Assembly: GCA_010356995.1 (NCBI GenBank)
Contig: ML996692.1
Span: forward strand, 186,001 to 250,000
Direction of reading: 5' to 3'
Length of the DNA: 64,000 nucleotides
Source of the DNA: Trichodelitschia bisporula
Lineage: Eukaryota > Ascomycota > Dothideomycetes > Phaeotrichales > Phaeotrichaceae
The notes below the pieces were generated by a model, which made no database searches, was not told the origin of the DNA, and saw only the letters and a list, made by a program, of their open reading frames with translations. Positions 24,993-36,067 of the stretch are shown here, in pieces; positions within the stretch are counted from its first letter, which is position 1, and the number at the start of each line of letters is the position of its first letter. Both the position numbers and the translations under genes were made by a program.

Positions 24993-25513
24993 TTTGATGC
25001 GAACACTACACTTGATACCTGATTTGAGTTTCTTTTGCCAAATCATATAAGTATTGAATGAGGCGCCTGTCCTGCTAGTCGTCGCTAATGACAATTTCAC
25101 CTCGCTGATGGATCTGGCCACTATGAAAGGTCCCTCCGACTGTATGCCGTACGCCGCTGGCAGGGCCGAGGACGAGCTGGCCGTTCTTCCGGTTCTTGAC
25201 AGCTTCCTTTCCCAGCCACAACCGTTGCCACGAATCCACATTTCACAGCAAACATCCAAAAATACACTGGTGTTTCCCAGTTCCATGCTTTAACCACAAA
25301 CGGCACGATACCGAAGATCGCCGAGAATCTCCACGGTTGCTCGGCACAAGGCTGCCAACGCCAAGACCAAGATGGTTGGGCTTGGGAACCATAAGGCTTT
25401 CTTGCGGTTTGCGGTGATTGCGCTCAGTATCGACTTCGTCTATGATTTTTTCTACGCTCGTTGGTCTAGAACACCATCATGCATCGTTACAAGTACAGTG
25501 ACGAAACCTTTGT
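24993..25513. other. Convergent intergenic region SFR1/MFS
   Basis: Both flanking genes end here. The minus-strand frame 24840-25286 runs back into SFR1 and is a shadow. No other feature seen. Confidence 0.5.
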
Positions 25514-27184
25514 CTACAAAGACCCCCTCGACCAGTAGCCTTTGGCTCGTATTCGCTTGCCGTACACGAAGAATAGGTATGGTATCGGAATCATTGCGAC
25601 GGCAAGGAACCCGAAGATGCTTATCCTGCAAAATAATTAGCCGAGGAAACGAAGAATGCCAGCACACGCACCCCCAGTTGATGCCCAGGTTGTGCAGCAT
25701 AGGCGCCATAACAATCGGGAGAGCTCCGCCAAGGGCACTGCGAAGGAACGTGTTCGCCGCAATCGCGCTAGCTCCGGTCTGCTGGAAGGTATCGATCAGA
25801 TAATTGAGCGAAGCCTGGAAGATGGTGAAGAAGCCGAGACCGATGAAGATGGCGCCTAGGCAGGTTAGCTCCCAGGGGGAATTCCGGCTCGATGTCCACG
25901 CGAAGAGGAAGAGGCCTGTGGGCAAGGAGAGTGAACCGATCATCATCGGTGGCAGACGTGCTTCGGGAACTGGCCTGCAGTTGTTCGCGTTGAATCGCTT
26001 CATGTAGTATTTCTGATTCGCTAGGTTGACCACGGCTCCGATGAGGATACCGATTAAGAGCGCGAGGAATGGCAGAGAACCTACCACGAGGTCCCATCCT
26101 CGTTCTTGCTGAAACTCGATTGGGAAGGCGGCGAGCTCTCCGTAGAGAATGGCGTAGACAAAGCTTGAGTATAGGGAGAGGAGGAAGCAGATCGGTGTAA
26201 AGAGCATCTCGAACGGGCGAATGAGGTACTTGTTCCCGAGTTCCCGGAGGGTGATGTCCCATTCTTCGTGCTTTGCGTGGAGCGCCCAGTTTCCGCTTTC
26301 CAGCCGGAGGCGGCGTGCCTTGTATACCAATAAGGTCGGTTTAGAGGTTTCGTCCAGTACTATGACATCGATAACCAAGATGGCCATCATGTATATACCC
26401 GTGACGATTTCCGTCCAACGCCACGAGAGTGAGCTTTGAACGATGGCGCCCCCAACGATGGGACCCACGGTTGGACTACATAGTTAGAAATGATATCTTT
26501 GTATGGCATATGTGGAGCCTACCCTCCCACGACAGAGAGAGCATAGCCGACGATCGCGGCGCCGCGATGCTTAGCATGCCAAATGTCACCCAGCACGCCA
26601 CCGGTATTGGTGATGGGCGCACTGCCGAAGAAGCCCGCGAAGAATCGAGTGATGAGCACAGACTGGATATCTTTGGAAGCTGCTGTGGCGAACGTGAAAC
26701 ACGCGCAGATGAAATATGGTATGAGAACGGCGGGCTTCCGGCCATAGACCTCGCTGAGCGGAGCCCAGAGCAGCGGCCCCAAGCCGAATCCGAAAAGCAT
26801 GAAGCTGATCCCGAGTATTGAAACCGTGCGACTGACATGGAACTCGTTCGCAACTACCCCGACTGCAGGAGAGTACACAGAAGATGCGAAGGTTACGCCC
26901 ATGGTCGTCAGCCCGTAGCAGAGCGTCGTGATGACTTTCTTGCTAAATCTCCAGTTGCGCGGGTTGTATTCATCGTCCGGACCGTCGAACGCGACGATGA
27001 CATCAGGCCCCGTCTTCTCCCTCGTGAGTTGATGCTGGAAAGGCGGAATCGGGCGTCGCGACCGGACAGTCGAGAGAGCAAGATCCGCGCGCTGAGGAAG
27101 GCTAGGCCTGCGTCCGGATTCCTGGAGTTTGGAGACATGGTCTTTTCGCGGTCCGGACTTGGGACCCGCTCGGTCTCGGAACAT
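25514..27184 (-). CDS. MFS transporter, DHA1 (drug:H+ antiporter) type
   Basis: Twelve-helix major facilitator protein, probably in the plasma membrane exporting drugs or polyamines; substrate cannot be read from sequence. Minus-strand exons: 26523-27184, 25672-26475, 25514-25625 (525 aa), introns 47 and 46 nt with CTAAC/CTAAT branches. After a 75-residue cytosolic tail come DDEYNPRNWRFSKKV, helix 1, the loop 2-3 signature region (APLSEVYGRKPAVLIPYF) and the family motif GGVLGDIWHAKHRGAAI followed by VVGGPTVGPIVGGAIVQSSL of the DHA1 motif C. The last exon codes helix 12 and a basic tail KRIRAKGYWSRGSL. Joins restore GG-P and NWG-I in helices. Confidence 0.9.
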
Positions 27185-27949
27185 GCGGTGCTAGAGATGG
27201 AGGTGTCCTGGCTATGGCGACCGGTGGAGCAAGGAGCGAATTGTCTATAGGGAAGATGAAGGCGTGAAGATGTCGCCATTGCCATTGCCACCCGGGAGTG
27301 TGAGTATTGTAGAAGTGGAGACAAAAGAAAAATGCTGTCAGGTCATTGAGGTGAGCTTTTGCCCCTTCAGCAATGACGTCGAGCTGTTAAGGCTGAAGGA
27401 ACGGCAGGGTTCCATAATGCGGGGATACAGCGGGAATACCGCCCAGGTACCGCCAGGGGCCTTTAGCGACTCTACCATATCAACTTTCTCCACGTGTGCG
27501 CTTCTCCACACTTCGCACCTCCAGACTCAGTCAACCGAATCCATTATCGGCTACATCTCATCACAATTGTCGGCATTGCGAAGACACCTTTTATGTTCCT
27601 GAATTTTACGAGCCAGCTGTAACCTTACTTAGTGTGGACGCCGAACGATACTCGTACAGACGCAGACACTCTTTTGAGATCGGACCATTAGCCTTCTGTA
27701 TTGTGGCCAACTCCATAACTTCAATGATGGTTCGTAATGTTGTATGTATTCTGATGCTGATGCAAAATAGGCCCACATTCTAGTTCTAGACTACCAAAAA
27801 CATTAAGTCGAGTTTCCAGGATAAAGTCCTGACGATATGTCCCTCGAGATTGCGTTCCAATTCGGTTCAGATGCGCTGATCATTTGAAGTCTCCTTCCTA
27901 CAACAATGCCAGCAAGTATGGATACAAAAAGTATCAAAAGAAGACAAAG
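27185..27949. other. Intergenic region upstream of MFS gene
   Basis: Contains the MFS promoter (its gene starts at 27184, minus strand) and the Pol III terminator of the neighbouring tRNA (T runs on the minus strand at about 27926-27940). No gene recognised. Confidence 0.45.
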
Positions 27950-28051
27950 AGCCCGAGGCGAGGTTCGAACTCGCGACCTTGAGGTTTCAGCAGCCAGCAT
28001 TCCATCAAGCTTAATAAAAGCCACACGCTCTTCCGATTGAGCTACCCGGGC
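27950..28051 (-). tRNA. tRNA-Lys(UUU): tRNA-Lys, anticodon UUU, with 29-nt intron
   Basis: Full cloverleaf on the minus strand from 28051. Acceptor GCCCGGG pairs with CTCGGGC; the anticodon TTT is followed by A37 and a 29-nt intron before the 3' anticodon stem. The T arm has GTTCGAACC. The mature sequence differs from the CUU gene at 4091 in three bases only, including the wobble base, whereas the introns are unrelated in length and sequence. T runs follow the gene. Confidence 0.93.
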
Positions 28052-28361
28052 AGTGTGTAGACAACTGTTTCGCAATCCGGGTTAGTGTCGAAAGTCATGA
28101 GCGTATCACGCCAGAAGCAGGAAAGGGGTTGAGCTGAGGGGTGCACGAATAACAGAGATCAGGTTTGAATTGTATGGTATCAAGTAAACTGGAACAAGCA
28201 CCACCCATTGAACCCGTATGTAAATCAGCCCTCGCAACAGACCATACTCCTGCATTTAACCAGACAACGCCTGGTTCATTGCCCCATGTCCGGCCCAGCT
28301 TTCAGAGAAAAACGCACTGAACGTGAAGCCTAAAATCGGGAGACCGCCGCGGATCCGATGT
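28052..28361. other. Short intergenic gap, tRNA to hypothetical gene
   Basis: 310 bp holding the upstream region of the tRNA and the 3' end of the next minus-strand gene. Nothing else seen. Confidence 0.5.
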
Positions 28362-29513
28362 TTAGAAGCCGCACCACTCCCAGTCCCTCATGGTATCCCT
28401 GGTGGGCCTGTTATCGTCTTCATCGAGGTCATCATGCTTCTTTTTGACAACCGTCTCCTTCTTGTTGAAGGGGTCGAATTGATTCCATTCCTCATGCCAG
28501 CCAGGGTCATACTGAACCTTCCAGGTCTTCGCCTTGGTTTCCTTGATGATCGCGTCGGCCACGCCGGGGTCCTGCAGAATCTCACTCATGAGCTCCGTCA
28601 CGCGGTCAGGCATGAAGACTCGAAGCATCGAAAGTCCACCCTGGTCCCAAAGAGCTTTGTAGATGTGGTCGACAATTTCTTTGCTCATTGGGATGAGCAC
28701 AGGCTTCATCTTGTCGTCCGAGTCCAGTAGGTCCATCTCGACAAGCTCCTCGTACTGATAGACATCATAGAAGAACGCCTCGGCGAGCCAGTCCTTTAGC
28801 TGGAGCTCGTCGCCTTCTTGAGGGCACTCAGGCGCCTCAACTCCGGACCGAAGGGACTCTTCATCGTCGTCAAAGTCGCAAATCTTTACTGGTCCGATGT
28901 GTAGGCGAGCGTTGATCAAGTCCTTGTACTTGTTCAGAGGAATGTGCTGCTGGACCTTTGGAAGGTGCTCTTCGTCATCCCAAAGGATGAATCTCACGGC
29001 CGGGCGGGGACCCCGAGAGCTGAGACGTTCGTCGTCGAGGTCGTACGGCTCGCTGTTGTTGGCATCCCAGGGATATATGCCGTCGTCCTTAGGGAGGCCG
29101 AAAGGAGAGAACCACGGGATCTTGAGCAAGTGAGGCTGATACTCATAGTCCCCACCCTGGTCATCAAGCCAGTTGTTGAGGTGGCGCCAAACACTGGAGG
29201 TCGCGCTGTTCGAAGAAAAGACATTAGTCTTGCAAAAACATTTGACGAGCAAGGACGCAACTTACTAGCTGTCGCCGCAAGCACCCGGATTCACTTCCAG
29301 GTACCGGACGCTTTCCTCTGAGAGCGGGAGATGGATGAAACCAGGAATTTTCTTCTCAAAGACTTCATAGGCGGAAGTGTGCTCTGGGACTGAGACGTCA
29401 TCGTCAGAGGAGAGGTTCTCCCCAAGCATTTCAAGATAGTGGATCACAGCTACTTCTCCAGTGTATGACATGTCGTCGCGACCAGCCATGTCGATGCTGC
29501 AGACGCTCGCCAT
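28362..29513 (-). CDS. Hypothetical acidic protein
   Basis: Unrecognised. Exons 29266-29513 and 28362-29205, intron 60 nt (GTAAGT, CTAAT branch, ACAG), giving 363 aa. The join turns CGDS-stop into CGDSYATSSVWRHLNNWLDD, so the intron is well supported. The protein is acidic (DDDEESLRSG, DSDDKMKP, DDLDEDDN) and rich in Trp/Asp, with no signal peptide or membrane helix, so probably soluble and intracellular. It ends DTMRDWEWCGF. Short Trp-containing stretches recall phosphorylation-independent protein interaction surfaces, but no domain can be named. Its 5' flank (29520-29890) is purine-rich low complexity. Confidence 0.7.
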
Positions 29514-31224
29514 CGTGAGAGCCGTTGAGCGCGCTGAGAGAGGGGGAGAGAAGATGGGGGTGTGACCATTCGGACGGTCAGTGGATGTTTGTGTGGCGCT
29601 TTGGGTGCGAAGTAACAGGAAATGTGAGCGCGCAGGTACTCGAAGCGTGACAGAGTGTCTGTGGGGTGGATGTGTGAGGGGGAAGTTGAAGAATTGATGA
29701 AGTGGGGAATTGAGGATGTAGAGAATTGGGGAGGCAGAGAAATGGTGAAAGGAAACCGAGATCTGTGGAGTTGCAGAGTGGAGGAACAGGAAAGCCAGTG
29801 AGCACAGACTTGGTGGATGTTTGTGTTGATAGAATTGTAGAGCGGAGCACAGACCATGTGGTGTTGACAGCGGAGCAGAGTATACAGCACAGACCGTATA
29901 AAGTCATTGATAGAAGTGAAAAGTATAGTAATGGAGGCCTGTGCTTGGGGACAATGGTTGGCTCAAGAATGGGAGCGCTGTGCTTCACTTGCCGGTAGAA
30001 TAAAATGGAATTCCCTGGCCAGATTAATCCCGAGATCTTTGTGCTGTAGTCTGATGGGGAGCGGGAGGATATGAAAGCTTTGCTTACCGTTTGAATCCCA
30101 GATTCATCATCCCAAGTAACAACTGAGACTTTCAGAGCAAGATGTTTGCTCATACGCGAACTCATTGGGTGGTAACACTCCGTGAAGGGGATGAGCCTAA
30201 ATAGGAAGGGGAAGATCTGACGACGAATCTCCCATAGCCAAAAGCACTTCATATTTTCCGCTATCTCAGTGTCCATGATTATACAGAGTGGCTTGTAGAG
30301 GACAACAAGTTTCATTTTAACAACCTTATCGGTGGTGAATCGGTGGTGAATGCAACATGATTAGTGGCTGCAAGGCTGAAGCCGCGTCTGGTCAACACCG
30401 CCACTATGTGGCGCACTGTACAACGCAACCAAGCATTTGAGGACGAGGAAGCCCACAAGAGTGGCTTCGTAATGCGAGAAGGAGCAAAGAGACACCTCAG
30501 CACTTTAAACTGGAAGCAGGACCACGAGCTGTGCCCGACGTTAGGCGAACGGCCCAAAACTGGCCACCACTGTAGAAGATTGAGAAACTTACCAACCTCA
30601 ATCAAAATACATAGTACTTTGAACGTACTCCAGATTCTCCAAAAGAGCCCCACTCAGCTGGCCGCACTCCGTCTGGGTGCTGAGGTGGAACCTGTGGTCT
30701 GTGCGCTGACCCGCAAGTAAACGACGTCAAGCTGTCGTGCAGCGATCGCCAACGTCGCGATCGTTAATTCTGTCGTGCAAATAAAGACCGTAATCGCCAG
30801 GTTTCCGATTAGCACCCGCTAGAGATGGACCATCTCGTCGCCGACTCTCCGCTCCACCGCGACTACATGTGGCCAGGATGGATAGGGCGTAATACGCGTA
30901 TAGGGTCTGGGCGGCATAAATTGGACGGGCAATGTGAAAAAACGGCATTACATACCTAATTGAGGCATCTTGCCTAATTCTTCCTACACAGTTTTGACGA
31001 GCCTTCAAATGCACCATCTACAATTCTATCCCCCTCGACGAATCGCCCCAGCGGAATAGACAAAAGTACTCACCCACTGCCCTATTCAGCAATTGCACCC
31101 AAGCGTCATCGTCTATAGCTCGTTTGCGCGCCGGTAAACCGACGACCGACCGCGATGAACGCCTACAAAAGGTCCCATGCCGGACTGTTGGTCGTGAAGC
31201 AAGTCCGTCGTCAACTTCGAAAAC
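29514..31224. other. Intergenic region before the esterase
   Basis: 1.7 kb between divergent genes. 29520-29760 is purine-rich (repeating GGAATTGAGG-like words). Open frames at 29578-30315 (minus) and 30364-30720 (plus) show no domains and no usable splice pattern. This begins the gene-poor accessory section. Confidence 0.4.
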
Positions 31225-32998
31225 ATGCGTCACTCGTTTATTGCAGTCGCTCTTTCCGCCAGCTTGGCGCAGGCGCAGAGCTGGAATGTCGGCCAGCTGG
31301 TCAAGACATCCAGCGGGAGCATCGTCGGCCATGGCTCAAGCTGGAAGCCCCAGGTATCGGAGTATCTCGGTGTGCCGTTTGCGCAGCCGCCTGTGGGCAA
31401 CTTGCGCTGGGCGGCCCCGCAGCATATCAAGGATGCGAGCAAGACCCTGAATGCGACGAAATATGTAAGTGACTATAATATTGGGTGAATTTGGCTGACG
31501 AGATCGCAGGGCTAGTGAGAGGATTCCGTGTAGTTGCTCAGAAAGGCGACCGTGCTAACACCCCAGCTCGTGCTCCGAGTCCGCCTCCCGCATCAGCCGC
31601 AACAACCCCAACGCTCCGAAGAATATCGGGGCCGCGGAGAACGAAGAGCGCGAGGATTGCCTGACCCTGAACATCTGGTCTAAGCCTCAGACAGGCGAAA
31701 AGAAGAAGGCCGTTTTGATCTGGATCTACGGCGGCGGTCCGTCCAACCCCATTCGTATTTCCAACGCTGACCCGCCCAGGCTTCGTCGTCGGCAGTGCTG
31801 CCAACCAGGCGTACAACGGTGCTCGCCTCGCAGATGAGCACGACGTCGTCGTCGTCAGCGTCAAGTGCGTCCACTCCTCATTGAAAACGTCCACTAACGC
31901 ATAAAAGCTACCGCCTGGGCGTCCTCGGCTTCCCCGGCGTCGGCCTGCCCGACACCAACCTGGGTCTCCTGGACCAGCGCGTCGCAGTCGAGTGGCTGCG
32001 CGACAACATCGCGTCCTTCGGCGGCGACCCCTCGCGCATGGTCCTTTTCGGGCAGTCCGCAGGCGGCATGTCCGTCGACTTCTACGCCTACGCCTACACC
32101 CAAGACCCCATCGTCCACGGCTTCATCCCGCAGTCGGGCAACCTGGCGCTGGCAGCGCGCATGGGTTCCGGCGCTGGCAACGCGAGTGTCGTGAATTGGT
32201 CGAACCTGTCGGAGAAGTTGGGCTGCGGGGCTGTGACGGCGGCGAAGGTGGACGCGACGCTTGTGTGCATGCGTGCAAAGCCTGTGGATGCGATTCTTGA
32301 TGCGACGGTGCCCAAGAACTCGGCGTCGGCGGTTGGGTCGTGGGGGCCGAAGCCGGATGGGAAGACTGTGTTTAGCGGGAGTGGAGCGAGGGCCGCGGCT
32401 GGGAACATTATCAAGGCGGTATGTCGCTCTCCCGCGCCCAAAGGACAGACAGTGCTGACAACCTAGCCCGTCCTTGTCGGAAACGTGGACAACGAAGGCG
32501 CTACCTCCGGCCAGCAGCCCGGCAGCCTGTCGAACCGGATCTCCGGATGCGGGTCCGGCGCCGCGGCCGATGTGCGCCGCAAGCTCGGCGTGCCGGCCTG
32601 GCGGTACTTGTACTCGGGGTCGTTCCCGAACAACGGGCTAGGACCGTGCTGCACGGCGGCGAAGGGCGCGTGGCATGGTGCCGAAATTGCGCTGATTTTC
32701 GGCACCACGGAGTTGAAGAACAAGGGCCAGGACACGCCGAATGAGGCGAAGCTATCGAAGACGCTACGTGATGCGTGGACGGGATTTGCTAAGGATCCCG
32801 TTAACGGGTTGTCGAAGCTCGGCTGGCCGCGCTACGACCCTGAGAGTGAGTTTTCTGGTACCAGGTGAAGATGATGACTGACAAAAGGCAGAGCCGACGG
32901 TCATTGTTCTGGGCGGGGATGACTCCGCTGATGTCAAGTTTGAGCTGCCATCGAAGACTGATGGGAGCTGTGCTGCTCTTAAGATGATCACGGGTTAA
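31225..32998 (+). CDS. Secreted type-B carboxylesterase/lipase
   Basis: Alpha/beta-hydrolase of the cholinesterase family, exported by a signal peptide (MRHSFIAVALSASLAQAQ). Seven exons: 31225-31464, 31510-31514, 31567-31736, 31780-31864, 31908-32418, 32467-32845, 32892-32998; 498 aa. Family marks in order: SEYLGVPFAQPPVGNLRWAA, EDCLTLNIWS, oxyanion loop YGGGFVVGS, nucleophile GQSAGG (Ser217), Glu347 in NEG, and His407 in WHGAE. Exon 2 is only five bases (GGCTA); without it the frame is lost, with it the chain reads TKYGYSCSES. The stretch between Glu347 and WRYLYSGSFPN is about 35 residues, far shorter than the roughly 100 usual in the family, so the lid-side subdomain is reduced. Intron 3 has a weak donor (GTCCGT). 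Substrate unknown. Confidence 0.88.
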
Positions 32999-33110
32999 AA
33001 TAGCCACGAGGGTGCAGCAGTGGTGGCTCGAGGTAAAGCCTGGCGCGAAGTGATCAGTAGACGGAACAGTCTAGTTTAAAATGAGCATTACCATCTCGCA
33101 AAAAGAACTT

Positions 33111-33753
33111 CTACTTCTTCTGCTTTCTCCACTTCTTTATCCCCTCATCCAGCTCATGCAGCGTCGTCCCATCGCGCACAAGCCACATCGTCACCCCAAG
33201 CTTCTCGACCTCGAAATTTCGGCTCTCGTCGTCAAAGAAGAGCATATCCTCATATGCCACCCCCGATGCCTTCTCCAACTTCTTGAAGTGCGTAATCTTG
33301 CTCCCTGGATATATCTCCAAGAAGTCAAACAGCTCTATGGGCTTACACATTCCCACTCGCTCCCCACCATCCACGCGGAGCAGGGAGAGCGCCTGCCTGG
33401 CCAGCGCCGGCGCACATGTCCGCGACGCCGCGCCAACTCTCACCCCGCGTTCGCGCAACTACCAATCACTATCAGCCTCTAGCGACTGCTGCAAGCGCCT
33501 CAGTATCACTCACAGATGTCAAGATCCTGGGTACGTCCGCATAGAACGAATACTGCTCGCCATATTTATCGACAACATGCGCACCGCCTTCGACGGCCTT
33601 CAAGGGTGGAGTGGGGTGCGTGTCGACCCAGAAGGGCCAGAGCGTGTAGTCGAGGTCGAAGACTACGAGGGCGGGGAGTGGGGCGTCGTCTGTGAGGGTT
33701 GAAGGGAGAGCGGAAGTGGTTGCCGGTGGGGCGCGCGCTGGGCGGTTACGCAT
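33111..33753 (-). CDS. HAD-family phosphatase, MDP-1-like
   Basis: Small magnesium-dependent acid phosphatase of the haloacid dehalogenase superfamily, 195 aa, close in pattern to MDP-1, which acts on protein tyrosine phosphate or glycated lysine in vitro. Exons 33514-33753 and 33111-33458, intron 55 nt. The nucleophile motif is VVFDLDYTLWPFWVDTH with Asp33 and acid/base Asp35; motif II follows the join in VRVGAASRT; motif III Lys is in HFKKLEKASG; motif IV is MLFFDDESRNFEVEKLGV. It converges with the esterase, 112 bp apart. Confidence 0.9.
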
Positions 33754-35149
33754 TTTGGGCTGGTAAAAGAGGCTGAACTAATCAGTAGTTGGATGAGGTG
33801 ATAGTCGTGCGATACTACGTACGGAGCACTTTTTCGCTGGAACCCGACGCGCGGCCGTTCGACGTCATCATCGATCACGTAAGTCACGTGCGGATGCCTC
33901 AGGTATTGAGATGCCTGAGGCCCCTTTTCAGCCTTACCATCCTGAGAGGAAACACAGGTGTCACTGCGGTACAGCCGATCACGCAACATTCTGATAGTGC
34001 CTTGCGTTCGCCAATGGGTTCTATACCTAGATAAAAGCTCACCTGTGCTCTCCCGTCGGACTTAACTCGGACCTCTGCTTTCTTCGGACTGAGCACGATA
34101 CACCAGCCGCTTCTCAAGCAGCGGATGTGGGCCGAACTGTGATTGATTGTGGCGCGGCAATGGGAGTTTAGGAGCCTCTTCCGCTCATACCTGTTAAAAA
34201 TGGTCCCGCATTTGGCACCGAGAGATCTTGCTCAACGAGTTCGAGCGACATGACACCGAAAACGGACACTTGTAGGGATTAGGGCACTTAATCCAAAACC
34301 AAACGCGACGGGCAGCACCTAAATGTAGCATCCTCCCGCAATATGTTGAACCATTTTTAGGGCTCTCTAATGGTTGCCGAGAGTTAAGCCGCCGGATACC
34401 GGATGATGCAGCTTGGTGCGAGCCCAGAGCCGAGCCACGTATAGTATCCCAAATACGACCTGAGAGTAGACATTTCCACTACGCTGGATCCTGAGATTGA
34501 AATTCCCTATGTCACTTATCCTAGGGGATAAATTTCGCTCATTTTCTAGCTATGTTAGTCTAGTCGGTGAGTTATTTGAGGCGTGGGAATGCAATGTGCG
34601 AAGTAGACTTACCGTCGGTTCGGCGCGAGCCAGTTCTAACCTTAGTACCAGACTGGTCAATGTCTGTCTAGCAACCCTTGCGGGTGACACATGGACCAAG
34701 GACGTGGTATGTACTCTAAAAGCCTACAAGCGTTGTACTGCAGAATGGGGCCCGTGTGATTGTACGCTTAACCTCACCTTCTAGACTCTTGAAGGACTCA
34801 GATCGCCAGGGAGGATGAATACCAGATTCTGGGGTCGAATCCTTCGAAGGATTCGACCGATCAGGTCATTTAATCTGCTAAGTGCTAGTCAGGTACATTT
34901 CGGGCACCTCGTACACGCGGCGCGCTCTCTTTAGACAATTAACACCCTTTCGTATTTGCAAATAGCTTCATCTGTCACTAGAATCCGGTTATTGGGGGCG
35001 GTCTTTGGGGTCTGAACTTCAGATGGCATACGACGCAAATCATATAAGTTTACCGGTCTGGCTGCTTGATCCAACTCATTCCACTTCAGCACCACCGCCA
35101 CAACAACAACTTCCATCTGTCACTCGCTTCAGCCGACTGAACCGCCACG
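33754..35149. other. Gene-poor gap with perfect palindrome
   Basis: 1.4 kb, lower GC than the flanks, without a recognisable gene. The 95-codon frame at 34497 has no family match. A 26-bp perfect palindrome lies at 34833-34858. The last 70 bp before 35150 probably hold the leader of the secreted-protein gene. Confidence 0.45.
34833..34858. repeat. 26-bp perfect palindrome
   Basis: Each half, GGTCGAATCCTTC, is the exact reverse complement of the other; there is no spacer. It lies 291 bp upstream of the Pro-rich secreted-protein gene. Purpose unknown; possible factor site or remnant of inverted repeats. Confidence 0.95.
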
Positions 35150-36067
35150 ATGCATATCACCACCTACCTCCTGGTCGCTGCCCTCTCGACCATGGCCTCC
35201 ACTGCCGCACTCGACATGGACGTCTTGGGGGCCGCCGCCCTCGACGCCGGCCCGCCGAAAAGCTCTTCGCCCCCTCCGAAGAGCACTCCCACTCCGAAAA
35301 GCGCTCCGCCTCCAAAGAGCGCTCCACCTCCTCCGAAGGCCAACCCTCCCCCTCCGAAGGCCAACCCCCCTCCTCCAAAGGCCAACCCTGCCCCTCCGAA
35401 GGGTAATCCTGCCCCTCCAAAAGGCAACCCGGCCCCTCCGAAGGGGAAGAGCTTCGCCGACATCAAGAGCTCTTCTGGAGCATGGAGCAAGCGGGGTTCG
35501 CTGTGTTCACAAGGCCGCAACAAAAAGCGTGACCTCAGCTCCGTCAGCGCTGTCCTCGCACCGAGGCCTCCGGGGAACGAATGGACGGTCCAGCAGGGCG
35601 AGTCCAAGCCTGCGCAGGAACCCATGGGCCTGTGGACATACGGGCTCGTAACATGCTTCGGTGTTGCCGTGACAGGTACGCCAGTGAGGGCGGGCGCGGT
35701 CGCGCGTGTCATGCTGCATTTCCAGGCTTCCGGCGGGTTCACTTCAGACCAACAGTGGAATGATTTCGAGACGAAGGTCCGCAGCGCCCAGATGACCAAT
35801 ATGCGCGGCTGGATGAGCGTTCCCGATTTGAATGATGGGGCGAACCTTCCTGCGAACTGGAATGCTGAGGATGCGACTTTGTCAAATGACTTGTTGGCGC
35901 TCATGACGCAGCGCATGACCACTCTTGTTGGCCGTGCGCCGAAGGTCGTTGCTCGTCCTATGCGTCCGGCTATTGTTGGTTCTCCGGGCTATTCGCAAAT
36001 AGTTGGTGAGATGCTGGTCGATAGTAGCAACAACGTTAAGATTGCGGGGAGAGCGGTTACCCAGTGA
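35150..36067 (+). CDS. Secreted proline-rich protein of unknown function
   Basis: Intronless, 305 aa. Signal peptide MHITTYLLVAALSTMASTAA, then at about residues 34-100 a Pro/Lys repeat: PPPKS units, three PPPPKANP-type units and three PAPPKGNP units, a likely extended, O-glycosylated spacer. A dibasic KR and a KKR site near residues 113 and 125 could be Kex2 cuts releasing the C-terminal domain. The C-terminal 160 residues (EWTVQQGESKPAQEPMGLWT, YGLVTCFGVAVTGTP, LHFQASGGFTSDQQWNDFET) look like a compact folded domain with Cys and Trp, but I cannot name it. Repeat DNA at 35265-35440 is likely to vary in length. Confidence 0.75.
   Translation: MHITTYLLVAALSTMASTAALDMDVLGAAALDAGPPKSSSPPPKSTPTPKSAPPPKSAPPPPKANPPPPKANPPPPKANPAPPKGNPAPPKGNPAPPKGKSFADIKSSSGAWSKRGSLCSQGRNKKRDLSSVSAVLAPRPPGNEWTVQQGESKPAQEPMGLWTYGLVTCFGVAVTGTPVRAGAVARVMLHFQASGGFTSDQQWNDFETKVRSAQMTNMRGWMSVPDLNDGANLPANWNAEDATLSNDLLALMTQRMTTLVGRAPKVVARPMRPAIVGSPGYSQIVGEMLVDSSNNVKIAGRAVTQ
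35265..35445 (+). repeat. In-gene PPKANP/PPKGNP codon repeat
   Basis: Six to seven 24- to 27-base units coding (P)PPPKANP or PAPPKGNP, preceded by shorter PPPKSAP units, in the secreted protein at 35150. Neighbouring units are nearly identical, which suggests recent duplication. Confidence 0.85.

Noticed and set aside
29578-30315. 245-codon minus-strand frame
   Set aside because: Low-complexity translation of purine-rich DNA, no domain, no promoter features.
34285-34300. Telomere-like GGGATTAGGG word
   Set aside because: A single partial copy; no telomeric array.
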